A stretch of DNA of 64,000 bases from Telopea speciosissima (GCF_018873765.1 NC_057922.1:9933563-9997562); one strand, 5' to 3'; positions 1 to 11,169 are shown, numbered from the stretch's first letter. A program made the numbers and translations. Notes: a model not told the origin generated them from the letters alone.

Positions 1-1767
1 CACAAGAATATGTAACTTCATTTCTGTTTCCTTCTACCAAGAATTGATAGAAATCGACCAAAGGATTTTTCCACTCTAATTCTTTTACTTCTTCTAAGTT
101 CAACACTCTCATTATTCTCAATTTGATTGAACAATATCTTGATCCTCCTTGTTTGTGTTTTCATTCTTCCGTTTCCTAGAGAATGAATCCTCAAAGAACT
201 CAAGATCTCTAGATTCCAAAATTATATTTTGGCTAACGGTCTCTGAGATTCCATCGTTAGACATCTATAGGCCTTGCTATGTTGGGCATAGCCAATGAAA
301 ATACATTCAATTGCCTTTTCACCTAATTTAGGTCTTTTAGGATCATCAATCTTACCAATGCTCTACATCCCCATACTTTGAAATATCCAAGAGAAGGTTT
401 TCTCTTCATCCAATATTCATAGGGAGTGATATTAGTCTTTTTATGGGGTATACGGTTAACTATATGACAAGCATCATTAATGCTTCCCCCATAAATTCTT
501 TGGTAAGTCGAAGTAAGTAAAAGTGTATTCACCATTTCGTAGAGTCCTATTTTTCCTTTCGCTACTCCATTCGTTGAGGACTATAGGGTGCCGTTGTTTG
601 ATGGATAATTCCATAAACTTCACAAAAATCATCAGTGGACAAGTATTCCCTTCCCTATCGTTCGTAAGATTTTAATCTTACGATCCAATTGGTTTTCCAC
701 TTTGGCTTTGTAGATTTTGAATTTCTCCAAAGCCTCATCTTTAGTCCTTAAGAGATATACATATGTGTATTTTGAACATCATCTATAAATGTGATGAAAT
801 ATCTTTTACCACCTCTAGTTAGAATACCTTCTAACTCACACAAATCGAATGTACTAATTCTAAGAGTTGTGTATTCCTTTCTACTTTCTTAAAAGATTTC
901 CTAGCAATTTTAGACTTGATGCATACGAACATTTGTCATGACTAGAAGATGTGCATTTTGGTAATAAATCTAATTTAACCATATTTCTCATGCACTTATA
1001 ATTAACATGCCCAAGTCTAGAATGCCATGTATCAAAAGTAGAAACAATGTAAGGTAAGATGAGTTTTCATTAATCATATTAAATTTATACATCCCGCTCG
1101 ATGCATATCCTTTCCCAACATAAACTCCCCTTTGGACACTATGATGTTCCCGACTCAAACATGATTTTAAATCCATGTTTGTCAAGCAAGCTTACAGACA
1201 TTAAGTTCTTCCTAATATCAGAACATGAAGTACATCATTCAAAGTAAGCTTTTTCCCGGATGTGAGATTCGTAACCACTCGTGCCTTTACCTATGACCTT
1301 AGCAGTTGAAGAATTTCCCATAAAGAGATCTTGTCCATCTGCTATAGGTTCATAAACTTTGAACAAATTTTTGTTCTTGGCAACATGTTTGGTTGCACCG
1401 AATCGATCCACCATTCCTCATCATCACCCACCGCATATACCTCGGATATCATAGCAGCCCGGTCATCATTGTCAACCATGTTGGCTTGGTCCTTTTGTTG
1501 CTTCTCCTTGATATAAACTCTGTTGTTTCTTGAAATGACCGGCTTTTCCGCATTTCCAGCAAGCCGCTTTGGGGTTAATAAATGTACCCTTTTTCTTCTC
1601 GTAAATGCCTTTCCCATCATACTTTCTCTTCTTGCCCTTAGAAGATGCATTTTCTATGACATGAGCTTTTGGAGATTTTTCCTCCAATTCAAGTTTATCC
1701 AGTTTAGAGAATTCTCTTCAACTTGGATATACTTAATCAACTCTTGCATAGTCATTGCATCCTTCTT

Positions 1768-2325
1768 CTATTTCAACTCTTTCCGACAATCTTTCCAAGC
1801 AAAAGGTAACTTTGAAATAATAGATGACACTTGGAAAGATTCACAAGAGAATGGCCCTCGTGAGATGATTTGATTCATGAGACCTTGCAACTCATAGGTT
1901 TGTGAAATAATAGACTTATCTCCTATCATCCCGTAATCAAACAACTTACTTATAAGAAACTTCTTGTTGCCAAGATCCTCAATTTTGTACTTTTTATCGA
2001 GATCATCCCATAGTTCTCTCGACGTCTGTCTCGCAAATTTGGGCTCATACACATCATAAAGTGTGTTTGATAACCCATTGAGGATGTAGCCCTTGCACAT
2101 GAAGTCGCCTTGCTCCCACCTCCGCGGCAGATCTGCACCGTGTCTCTCCATTTGAAGCTTCGCAGGGGTGTCCGCGGTGTCGATGCGCATCGGCTTCTCT
2201 TCGTTCAGACATGAGCAAGTTTCAAAGCAAGTGAGGAAGAAATACATCTTCCCTTTCCAACGCTTGAAAATGATCCATCAAACTTCTCAAGTTTGCTTAT
2301 CTCGCTCCTGGTATCTTCATGATTG
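1768..2325 (-). pseudogene. gag polyprotein fragment of the left copia element
   Basis: The open stretch resembles the UBN2 gag domain of plant copia elements. It contains FMCKGYILNGLSNTLYDVY, then ELWDDLDKKYKIED and KKFLISKLFDYGMI, matching the usual pattern in spacing and order. A likely original start lies near 2325 (MEESAIMK), separated from the rest by stops and frameshifts. A CCHC knuckle follows further down the strand in another frame. No intact product is possible. Confidence 0.75.
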
Positions 2326-2361
2326 CGCTCTCCTCCATTGAACAAATACTTGTCTTAAGAT

Positions 2362-3064
2362 TGTTAGAAATCAACGAAAAAAGGAGAGGACAGAAAGAAG
2401 GCCCGAGTCGAACGAAATCGTTCGGCTCCTTAAGACAAGATTTGCACCCTCCTAATCCCGCAAAGGGTTGCAGCAAACCCGCCTCCCAAGATAAATCAAA
2501 GTGATTATCGGTTGGGGGACAAGAAATCGTGAAGCTATCGGAGATATTTTGATCATCCGGATCGAGAGAATTCGTGGCCCATTTATAGGCCCACAAGGCC
2601 TGTTCGGATGGGTCACACCCATTGGCTCATATGACTTGACCGACAGGTCATGACTATTGGGTGGGCTCCTTGGGTCGCTCGTGTGGGTCGCAACTCTTGG
2701 GGTCAATGTTAAACCAAGGGTTGCACTCCTCTTTGATTTGCCACCGATCCAACGGTCGGATCGATCTTAAGCACCCTTTGATCGAGACACCGCCGATCCC
2801 GAAAAGATTAAGGCGACATATCCGACGATGCGAAGTGCAAAGTGCGCCATCAAAGCGCCACATTGCGCTCACGCACGCTGCAGACGCGCACGCATACGCG
2901 CCGGACGGTACCGTCCTCGCCGCAAGTGCACCGTGCAATCTCTTCTAGCATTACATGTGATAATAATAACTACTTACTACTAACACATATAAACCCAATG
3001 AGCTTTCCTTTCATAGCCGATGTGGGACTAAAAGTCCACATCAATATTTTGAAAAATTCCAACA
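2362..3064 (-). repeat. 5' LTR of the left copia element (approximate ends)
   Basis: On the minus strand the sequence begins TGTTGG at 3064 and could end CTAACA at 2362, which fits the TG...CA ends of an LTR. It holds a TATA-like GCCTATAAATGGG at about 2578-2590 that would serve as the LTR promoter. The outer end contains the TAGTCCCACATCGG block common in plant LTRs. No clear tRNA primer site follows, so the inner end is uncertain. The matching 3' LTR is outside the window and the target duplication cannot be checked. Confidence 0.55.
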
Positions 3065-3968
3065 AGCGAGATAGACGTAGAATACGATTTCAGGAATAGA
3101 AAGGTTGGGAAGGATTTGAGGGTGGATTCCTTGAGGCCGTGGGAGAGAACGAAAACGGTGAGAAGAAGATTAAAAGGAAGCAGCAACAGTTTGCTGGTAT
3201 CTAGGACTTGGAGATGTAGAATTTCTAATATATTTTCCTGTTCGAAGATGGGTTAAACTGCAGAAAAATAATGTTCTCTATTTCTTTCAGGGACATTGTT
3301 GGCGGCTTGAAGAAGAAGAAGAAGACCCAACCTCAGCCATGCAAGCCCCTCTCCACGAGAAGGTAGTCCCTGGGGCCAAAGAAGAAGAAGAAAAAGTGGA
3401 GACGTTGGTCCCCGAAGCCAAAGGAGACCGGGCTTGGGCATTGCGGCCATTGCGAGGGGATGGCCAGGTGGATTGGAGGATGGTAGTCCAGATAAAGCAG
3501 ATACAACAGAAGTTACGGTGATTGCGAGGGCGGCAGCAGGGGCGGTATATGGTAGCAGTGGTGGGGCGGTAGGGGTTACAAAGGCGGACATGGTAATCGA
3601 GAAGGAAAGGTGCAAGGGTAAAATTGTCCAAAAAAAAATACGATTGTTGTACTCAGGATTGTATAACACTGTTTTACCTATTTTTGTAATTGTAATCTTT
3701 TCTTTGGTTATATTTGTTAAATTAAAGATGGAGTAGGCAGTTTTGTAAAGTGAAACTCATTTATGGCTAATCTCATAATTTTCACTAAGTAATAAGTCAG
3801 AATTTTACTCCATCACATGATTTTTTTTTTTTTTTTAGGGGTGGGGGGGGGGGTGTAAAGAGATACTCCATCACATGATCAACTTATTTGTATTGGGGAA
3901 AAGACTCTGACTGTAGTAGTGACTTCCAAATGCAGTAGAGCCCTAGCCTGTGTCCAAAGGAGACGTCA
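3065..3968. other. intergenic DNA without a recognised gene
   Basis: A purine-rich, lysine/glutamate-coding stretch at 3339-3521 and a shadow frame on the other strand show no family I recognise. Short A/T and G runs occur near 3820-3855. I see no supported gene. Confidence 0.5.
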
Positions 3969-3977
3969 CTTGTTTGA
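3969..3977. repeat. 9-bp target site duplication, left copy
   Basis: CTTGTTTGA, identical to 5458-5466 on the other side of the 3978-5457 element. Confidence 0.75.
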
Positions 3978-5457
3978 GAGAAAATTACTTGGACACCCCC
4001 TAGACTGTGGCCATTTTGCTTACTATCATCAATATTTCAAACAATTATTTGACAGTTGACACCCCCTAAGCTTGATGGTGTTAATCTGTTGTTAATGTTT
4101 AATTAACAATATCCATTTTACCCTTATCGTCTATTCAATAGAAACCAGTGAAATTGATAGATTTACCCCCTTCTCTTCCTCCTCCTCCTTCCTCTTGTAA
4201 CCCCACCACCCCTACCCGCTATTGCATTGCATCTGCAACACACACGACTGTTCAAACAATTATTTGAACAGCCCTCGTAATGTAACGCCCAAACCAGGTG
4301 TACCCATTGGCAACCTCACCACCGCCGGCACCCACCACCTGTTTAATTTGTTTCCTCTCCCACAGATCTCGCCGCATTTCATATCCACCACCATCAGAAT
4401 GGAGAACCCAAAATAACGGATCCCACTCCAAAATGTCTAGAATTATAAAACGTCCTTGGAAATGATGGAACCCACGCGCAATTTCCCTGAGAACAGCAAA
4501 TCCCACAAATCCAACTGTCTAGCACACACTACAACCCCAAAACCCCGTTTTTCTCTTTTTGCTTGATTGGAGTTAGGTTTGATTTGAGCAAACATCAACT
4601 TTGATTTTCTTAACTTAGCCTTCAATCTCCATCATCATATCAAGCATGGGTCATCTTTAAACACAAACGACTAGATTTCAGTCAGATTTTTGAATACCAT
4701 ATATCAATTCAAAAAAAAAAAAATAGAGATAAAAGAAATGCTAACTGATGAGATGATTACAATAGTTTCCACTTCCTAGTTCCTGATTCTTTGAGCAGCT
4801 TCCGAACCTGCTCAAGCGTCACGAACAGAACCACAGTAAAGGGGCCTTGCCTTGATATCGTGGGAATAAAACCCTTATACAGAGCCATTGAACCCTCAGC
4901 CCTCACTGTCTTCAAAGCACAATCCATGGCCCCGGAATAGGGCCGCTCAGCCCCTGCCTCCACCTTCATATTCATCACCCTTGTCTTAATTACATCCACC
5001 GGATTCGACGCTACCGCAGCCACAAACGCAGCAGCAAAGCTCGCAGTTACATGGGTTCCAAGCCCATCTTTCATCACACCATTCCCAGGTATCATCTCCT
5101 TTACCTGATCATATGTCGCAAGCTATGATGTCGTCACGATCATGGCCCTGTTCACCGTCAACGACGATCCTGTCCATCTTCGAGGTTGTCCTAATGGTTT
5201 TTGAAACAGTAGCCATGGCTGCCCCTTTTTTTTTTTTTTTGTTGTTGTTGCAGGGAAGAAGGGGGTAAATCTGTCTACACCTTAAAGGTAGTTTAGACAT
5301 TACAAAACATTTAACCTATGACATCATCACTAAACTAATCGATCGGACCTGCCCGAAGGAAATGATAAACTGCAAGAAGTGTTCAAATAATTATTTGAAA
5401 AATTGGAGAGAATAAATAATTAAGTCATAGTTTAAGAGATGTCCAAGTAATTTTCTC
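3978..5457. mobile_element. Mutator-like (Pack-MULE-type) element carrying a host gene fragment
   Basis: The left end begins GAGAAAATTACTTGGACA at 3978 and the right end is its reverse complement, ending at 5457. The inverted similarity continues imperfectly for about 80 bp, sharing a block like CAAATAATTATTTGAA. Directly outside each end is the same 9-bp word CTTGTTTGA (3969-3977 and 5458-5466). Nine-base target duplications with long, imperfect inverted repeats are the hallmark of Mutator-like elements. No transposase is seen. The interior carries a mitochondrial carrier gene fragment, so this is a non-autonomous gene-transducing element. An unassigned 4220-4625 stretch may be a second captured piece. 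Confidence 0.8.
4757..5195 (-). pseudogene. 3' fragment of a mitochondrial dicarboxylate / uncoupling carrier gene
   Basis: The frame matches the C-terminal part of plant mitochondrial dicarboxylate carriers (DIC/UCP5 type, inner membrane anion exchange). Visible blocks are GSSLTVNRAMIV, then LATYDQVKEM and HVTASFAAAFVAAVASNPVD. After these come VIKTRVMNMKVEAG, the third carrier signature (PVDVIKTR fits Px[DE]xx[KR]x[KR]) and the last helix. The first two repeats and the N-terminus are absent. A TAG stop falls inside the frame near 5126, where relatives have glutamine, and upstream homology fades near 5195. The ORF from 5095 lacks the N-terminal two thirds. It lies inside the 3978-5457 element, so it is best read as a transduced, non-functional fragment. 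Confidence 0.8.
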
Positions 5458-5466
5458 CTTGTTTGA
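5458..5466. repeat. 9-bp target site duplication, right copy
   Basis: CTTGTTTGA, identical to 3969-3977. Confidence 0.75.
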
Positions 5467-6290
5467 CTCTCCCCCACCATGCTTGACATCTTGTTATTTT
5501 CCCCTAGCGAGTCTCTTGGGCTGCCATCTAGTGGCCTATGGGTCTTCAATAGGATTGACTAAAAAAAAAGGGTACACGCATACCCCTAAAATGCACCCAA
5601 TATTCCTCATATCCCCCTAAGATTCTGACAAGTCCACACGCACATCCCCTGAAAATTCCATGTACCTCTCCTACTTTACCCCCTAAAGCCATTTAAGTCC
5701 ACACCAGACATTAAATACTAAAAACTGATCAAACTACCATTTCTTCTATCTTTTCTAAAATTTGAAAAGACCTAATTCCTCTGACCTATTTGCTAAAATT
5801 TAAAAAGACCAAAATGCCCTCATCTTCCCCAAATCATCATCTTATTTTACAATGTAGATACCCACCACCATCACCATCATGAAGCCCGACCTCCAACACC
5901 ACCTCCAACTCCTCCACCCTTACCAATTCCACTTCCAAGGATCGTCACACCAAGATTAATGGGCGAGGGCGTCGAGTCTGGATGCCAGCACTCTGTGCTG
6001 CGCGTATCTTTCAACTGACTAGGGAACTAGGCCACCGGTCGGATGGTCAAACTATTGAGTGGTTGCTCCGCCAGCGGAGCCCTCGATCATAGCAGCCACT
6101 AGCACCGGCACTATTCCGGCTTCTCCTATCTCCACTAGTGTAGGGCCAATCCCTGCTTCTTCCCTTCACCATCTGCTTGTTATGCCCCTTCTTCTTCCTC
6201 ATCTCCTTGTAAGGCTGTGCCAGTCTCGATGGCTCCTGAGAATCGAGTTCCAACGAGTTTCTTGAGGTTTGAACAATCTCAGCCAATCTG

Positions 6291-6792
6291 TGTTATGTAC
6301 AATAGTCCCACATCGGTCACATAAGGGATTGGATGTGGGCATACATAAAATTGGGTTCCCTCCCCTTGTAGACCGGTTTATGAGGTTGAGTTCTTCCAAT
6401 CGTATCAATTGGTGCTTTCATTGACCTGTCATTTGCGGTTAGCTACTTGGGAGGGGTGACCTGGTGCCAGAGTGCGAACCGCTAGCAAAGGGTTATCTAC
6501 CGACCGGAAAGGGTCCTGGAGCAGGGTGGAGCTGCCTAAAAAAGGCTACCTGATCAGGAGTGGGCCGACGAAGACGTCAGCCGTTAAAGGGTGGGAGCAG
6601 GGTGGAGCTGCCTAGAAAAGGCTACCTGATCAGGAGTGGGCCGACGAAGATGTCAGCCGTTAAAGGGTGGGTTAATGTTATGTACAATAGTCTCACATCA
6701 ATCACATAAGGGATTGGATGTGGGCATATATAATATTGGGTTCGCTCCCCTTGTAGACCGGTTTATGAAGATGAGTTCTTCCAATTGTATCA
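6291..6792 (+). mobile_element. TRIM (terminal-repeat retrotransposon in miniature)
   Basis: Two direct repeats of about 116 bp, at 6291-6406 and 6676-6792, start TGTTATGTACAATAGTC and end CGTATCA or TGTATCA. Both contain GGATGTGGGCATA and CCCCTTGTAGACCGGTTTATG. The first is followed by ATTGGTGCTTTCATTGA, a candidate primer-binding site. The second is preceded by a purine stretch AAAGGGTGGG, a candidate polypurine tract. There is no coding capacity in the roughly 270-bp interior. Flanking 5-bp duplications do not match clearly, so the ends could be off by a few bases or decayed. Confidence 0.7.
6519..6670 (+). repeat. 76-bp tandem duplication inside the TRIM
   Basis: Two copies of a 76-bp unit starting GAGCAGGGTGGAGCTGCC (6519 and 6595) differ at only a few positions. 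Each ends in the GTTAAAGGGTGG purine tract next to the 3' LTR. Confidence 0.8.
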
Positions 6793-7600
6793 ATTGGAGT
6801 CAACCCGTTGGATTGGAGTTCCCCAATAATGGGTTACGACATATGCCTTTCACGGCAATTTTGTTTCAGCCATCGACCGAAGAGGAGGAGAGGGAGAGGG
6901 AGATGGATAAGATCATCAACAAAAACCCCCACAGCCAATGCCACAGGCTCAGGTAAGTTGAGGAGTAACATTTCTATATTTATAAATAGATACTTTTCCG
7001 TTTAGTAGGTTGAAGTGTTTTTGGTATTTTTAAAGTCTCTCTTTGGAATTCCTCTGATGGTGTTGATGGATTAAATGGATGAAGAGGAAAGAAGAGGAGC
7101 CAATCCCTGATTGCGGTGGAGAGGTCGGTATTCTTATTTTGATTTGCAGTCTCGTATTTGGTGGAGTATGTTTTAGGGTTTCAGTGTGGGTGGAGGAATA
7201 GGCAAGGGAGGGGGATTCGGTGGTGGAATTGGTAAAGATAGAGGAGTTGGAGGTGTTGCTGGAAGTGGGGCTTCACGGTGGTGATGGTGTTAAACTGTTA
7301 ATGGTGGGTGGCGGCGGTGGTGGTGGTGGTGATGGTGGTGATGGTAGTATTGGGTATCTACATTGTAAAAGAAAATGATGATTTGGGGAAGATGAGGGCA
7401 TTTTGGTCTTTTCAAATTTTAGAAGAAATGATAGTTTGATCATTTTTTAACATTTAATGCTTGATGTGGACTTAAATGACTTTAGGGGGTAAAGTAAAGG
7501 TGGTATGCGGAATTTTCAGGGGGTGCGTGTGAATTTGTCAAAACCTTAAGGGGGCATGAGGAATATTGGGTGCATTTTAGGGACATGCGTATTTAACCCC

Positions 7601-8500
7601 CAAAAGAACTGTATATTAAAGTAGAGCCAACACCTTATATATTGGCATGCAAGTCAATTCTTGTTTTGTGTGCACCAAGAATTACTTGTTCTAACTTAGA
7701 TACAGTGTACCCTAGCCTATTTTAACCAAGGATTCCATTAACAAGTGTGTCTTGATTGTAAGTCATACAACTCTGAAATGGCGTAAAAGTGGGTGTTAAT
7801 GGAGGGCAAAAAGAATCTGAAAAGTCACAGAAATGAATGAAACAAGGTATGGTGAATTTAGAATGCCTGATCTAGGATTTTTTGCTACCTGTAAATTGCA
7901 ATATGGTGATCTATTTAGAAACATCCCTTCCATTAATGTGGCATTTCCTTATATGATGTTATAGTGGATATAGCTCACTTGGGTGTGAATGAATCCTCTA
8001 GTATATTCTACCAAAAAAAAAAAAGAAGACTCCTCTAGTATATTGCCCAGAGGATATACTACTTCGTCTGTAAATTTTTTATATCTCTCTGCACAGTCCA
8101 ACTTTGGTTCACGAACAATAGTTTTCAACAAAATATATAGCAAGGCTAGCACTAGCAGCCACATAGTGCTTTTGTTTAAGGTGAATATTAACAGAAAGAA
8201 GAACAAAAAGAGCAAGAACAAGCACCCCTAACAAAAAAAACCCAAAATCACCCTACTGGAGAAGAGTTAATTAATACAAGCAAAAACTATCGAACTTCCC
8301 GAGCAAGCATACAAATCAGCCTCATGGGAGTAGGGAACAAACTGAAGGGAAAGATCTCAAGAGGAAGAAATATGATGGTTCCTTACAGACAGAGGAGGGA
8401 AGAGCTTTTACGTATGCCTAATCTCAAATCTATGGATCTCTAAATCTGCCACAAAGTGAATTTTATTCCAGCAACAATAAAAAGAAAGGAACAATTACAT
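7601..8500. other. AT-rich DNA downstream of OMT1
   Basis: No gene is supported. The open frames here are low-complexity Phe/Leu/Ile or Lys-rich shadows. The part next to 8501 is probably the 3' UTR of the minus-strand methyltransferase, since 8456-8500 holds the same ATTTTATTCCAGC-type block seen after the other two copies. Confidence 0.5.
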
Positions 8501-10969
8501 CTATTTATAGATTTCTACGATCGAGTAGGTGTAAGCACAACAAGCCACACTAACACCGGCAAATCCAGCTTCTCTTGCCAAAGCAGCAAATTCTTCTTTT
8601 GTCCTATCCTTTCCATAACCGTTCAGATTTGCCATGAACATGTCCATTTGCAGGATGTTTTTAGTAGCAACATCTGTCTCTGGGGTGGTTGGAGCAACCA
8701 CCTCTGCAACAATCACCTTTCCATGATCTGGTAATGCTTCGTAGCAATTTTTCAGTAACTTCACGCTTTGTTCATCACTACAATTATGAACTACAGCCTG
8801 CAAATTTCATTCGAAATTGAAGTTAAATCTGGTGAAACTTAAAAAAAAAAATGTGAAAGGCACATCTAACTAATACGAATGAATGATGAGGAGCACCACA
8901 ACTATTCCTGTAAATCAAGGGTATCAATGGGCCTACACCACAATGAACTTTTATATTCACAATAAAGGTTTTGGTGTTCAGGAGCACCATAATTGTTTCT
9001 CATGTTTTAAGAAAGGATAAGCTTGCATAAAGTTAGATCTTGCATACCTTCATGAAAATTGCATCTCCTTTAGGAATACTAGTAAACATATCTCCTCCGA
9101 CGTGTTCCACTCCTACAATAAAATCATCTGTTATCTTTCAAAATATATATTTTTTTAAATATAAAAATAGAATTAACAAGAAAAGGGGGCGGGGTGGTAA
9201 ACTCAAATGTACAATATAGACTAGGCCAAGGAATTGGATGGTTTGTATTGGAACCCTGAACCAACCACTAGCCTAAAAGTGATCTAAGAGCTACTATTTT
9301 AGCAATCTTAGTTCTCAATGATGGAAAAACAGAGAAGGCAAGGTTTTAAAACTTGAAATTGGACATTGGATCAGAGGAAAATCATGTGCAATTGGGATCT
9401 AGTTGGACTTCATCAGAAAACTCTTTTAGAATCAGGTGAAAACGGGATCTGGACAACATAACATATCCCATCCCACTTTTTGAAATCTGGGAAGGAGGGG
9501 ATAGTGCCAACAGAGAGCTCAAATCCTTCTACAAGTGCATTCCAAGGATAGCCCTGCAAGCCACATTCAGAGGGAAGAAGAAAGGTATTTTATAGTTTTA
9601 TGGTCAATTCCATGTTAGAAGTAAACAAAGCTGATCCTCCCCTATCAAGGACAGGCCCAAGAGGAAGGGAGGAGAGCAACAGGGAACCAAGAGATACACA
9701 AGCCCAAAAGGAAAAACAGCAAACTCCATACAAAATTTAAGATATTACTTTATTTTTCTTTCTTTTTATATTGGTTTTATACCAGCAAACAAATGGAACC
9801 TAAGGCTGCCTTTGTTTCAACATAAAAAAAATTATTTATATATTTTTTTTCTGTTGTATATGATTAATGAGCACATTTGAAAATGGTTGAGGAAAAGAAT
9901 CCAACCAAAATGGATGCCAAGAGCATCAATAGTCATGATACCATATCTTTATTTCGGGGAAACAATATCCTAAAAACTGAAATTAATATTGTTTTTCAAC
10001 CTTTTGTATTATATCTCAGAAAAATATATATTTCCCCCCTTGCCCCTTTTTATACATGGATAAATATTTATTAATTTTCAACTAACCCCATAAAAAATTT
10101 TATAGCGAACAAACGCAGCCTAAAAGGGGATAAAAGATTAAGAAACAGACATGGCCGAAATAGTGGAATTAATCGAGTAGTTGGCCAAACCTGACCGAGG
10201 GGGAGCTCTTTCTATGACATGAGGCAGATCGAAATTGATGCCCTTTAGAGATGGATATTTGGAGACGATCATGCTGAGGATTTGTGCATTCCCTCCACCT
10301 ACATCAACCAGAACTTGCAGGCCTTCGAACCCTTTGTAAGTGTCAAGAACCTTCTTAATCAAGAGTACATTGAATTCAAACAATGAGCTTACGAAAACCT
10401 CCAGCCGTTTAGGGTCCTTCATAACGTATTCCACAATGTCCAATCCATGTGCTTTATAGAATGGAGTCCCACCTCCTTCCAGAATTGAATCCTTCAAGTG
10501 GTACCTGTAAACATTAAATTAATCAGTGAAAGAAAAACCCAGAAACAATCAAAGCTTTAACATAAAAATGTATAAAGGAATACCAGCTCTTAAAAATATT
10601 GTGATCCTGGATCCGATGCATAAAGAAGGAAGCCAAGGACCCTCCATCCTTGTCCTTAAGAAACAGTTTGGAGGCAGGTGCCAAGCCATAGACCCTGTGG
10701 TCATGGCTGAGGACAGTGCAAGTGAGAAGAGAATGGGAAGCCAGAAGACGCAGCATACGATCGAGAAGACGGGGAGCATCTGGGTTCTGAGTGGGGAGCC
10801 GAGATGTGATGTCTAAAGGGGAAAGGCGTGCGCCGGGACCAGCTTCGGCTATTATGTCGAACACATGGAGCTCCAAGGCTGCTCTCAATACCATGGGCAG
10901 AACTGAAGCACTAACCACTTGCATGGCCAACAATTGACTCTCTTCTTCTTCTTCCATTGTGGAATCCAT
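8501..10969 (-). CDS. COMT-type O-methyltransferase (array copy 1), four exons
   Basis: Predicted exons on the minus strand are 10969-10584, 10504-10191, 9112-9048 and 8797-8501, all with GT/AG borders. They join in frame to about 353 residues, the usual length of plant class II small-molecule O-methyltransferases. The N-terminal dimerisation domain has [16 protein letters not shown]. The SAM-binding motif is [10 protein letters not shown], followed by [10 protein letters not shown], then [17 protein letters not shown], the catalytic-His block VVHNCSDEQ, and [12 protein letters not shown] near the C-terminus. It would methylate a phenolic hydroxyl in the cytosol; the substrate cannot be told. 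Oddities are N-A in place of T-G in the SAM loop and HNC where COMT has HDW. A TATA-like TATAAAA lies about 40 bp upstream of the ATG (11008-11014). The ATG is chosen by alignment with the other two copies. Confidence 0.85.
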
Positions 10970-11007
10970 AGTACTTTCACCCCTTTCTGGTGGGAATACT
11001 GATGAGG

Positions 11008-11014
11008 TTTTATA
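11008..11014 (-). promoter_or_regulatory. Candidate TATA box of OMT copy 1
   Basis: GATATAAAACC on the minus strand lies about 40 bp before the start codon. This would give a very short 5' UTR, so the call is tentative. Confidence 0.4.
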
Positions 11015-11169
11015 TCAAACACCCAGTGGACACATAAATTGAATAACGAATGAATGAGAAGATTAGTTGGGAAAAAAAAATAATTATTATTGGTGTCACC
11101 CATACTTCAATTTGAAGTTGTGAATTGAACAAATCAGTTGCCCTGCATCGTCTGTTTTTGTTGAAGAGG

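Larger units (their letters stand above)
1..3064 (-). mobile_element. Ty1/copia LTR retrotransposon, degenerate, truncated by the window edge
   Basis: Read on the minus strand the order is LTR, gag, zinc knuckle, protease, integrase, which is the 5' to 3' order of a copia element. Pieces seen are a gag segment at about 1768-2325, a knuckle reading CWKCGKAGHFKK near 1580, a protease site WWIDS near 1400, the end of the integrase core at 323-535 (AYxVNRIP-type ending, here ACHIVNRIP), and the LRRSKRIR stretch that precedes reverse transcriptase at 18-203. Reverse transcriptase and the second LTR would lie left of the window. Many frameshifts are present. One lies at the protease active site, where a base is missing after GATTCG so that the Asp-Ser-Gly frame breaks. 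The element is dead. Confidence 0.85.
5570..7600. mobile_element. Long-TIR DNA transposon (Mutator-like), non-autonomous
   Basis: About 370 bp at the left (5570-5940) is repeated in inverted orientation at the right (about 7205-7600). The match includes CCCTAAAATGCACCCAATAT, the poly-purine block near CATTTAAGTCCACA, a CATCTTCCCCAAATCATCAT block and a CCACCA-rich stretch. No transposase is seen between the ends. The flanks are A-rich (nine A's at 5561-5569; CCAAAAGAA on the right), so a target duplication cannot be decided. Long inverted ends favour a Mutator-like element. A TRIM retrotransposon at 6291-6792 sits inside it. Confidence 0.7.

Noticed and set aside
1331-1873. Plus-strand open frames over the copia element
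   Set aside because: They are antisense shadows of the minus-strand gag/protease region.
3253-3736. Overlapping open frames on both strands (up to 138 aa)
   Set aside because: Composition is repetitive (GAA/GAG and Gly/Ala runs), no motif is recognised and both strands are open, which is typical of purine-rich non-coding DNA.
7949-8231. Open frames on both strands with a hydrophobic segment resembling a membrane protein
   Set aside because: The hydrophobicity comes from T-rich DNA; no homology, start context or splicing signals support a gene.
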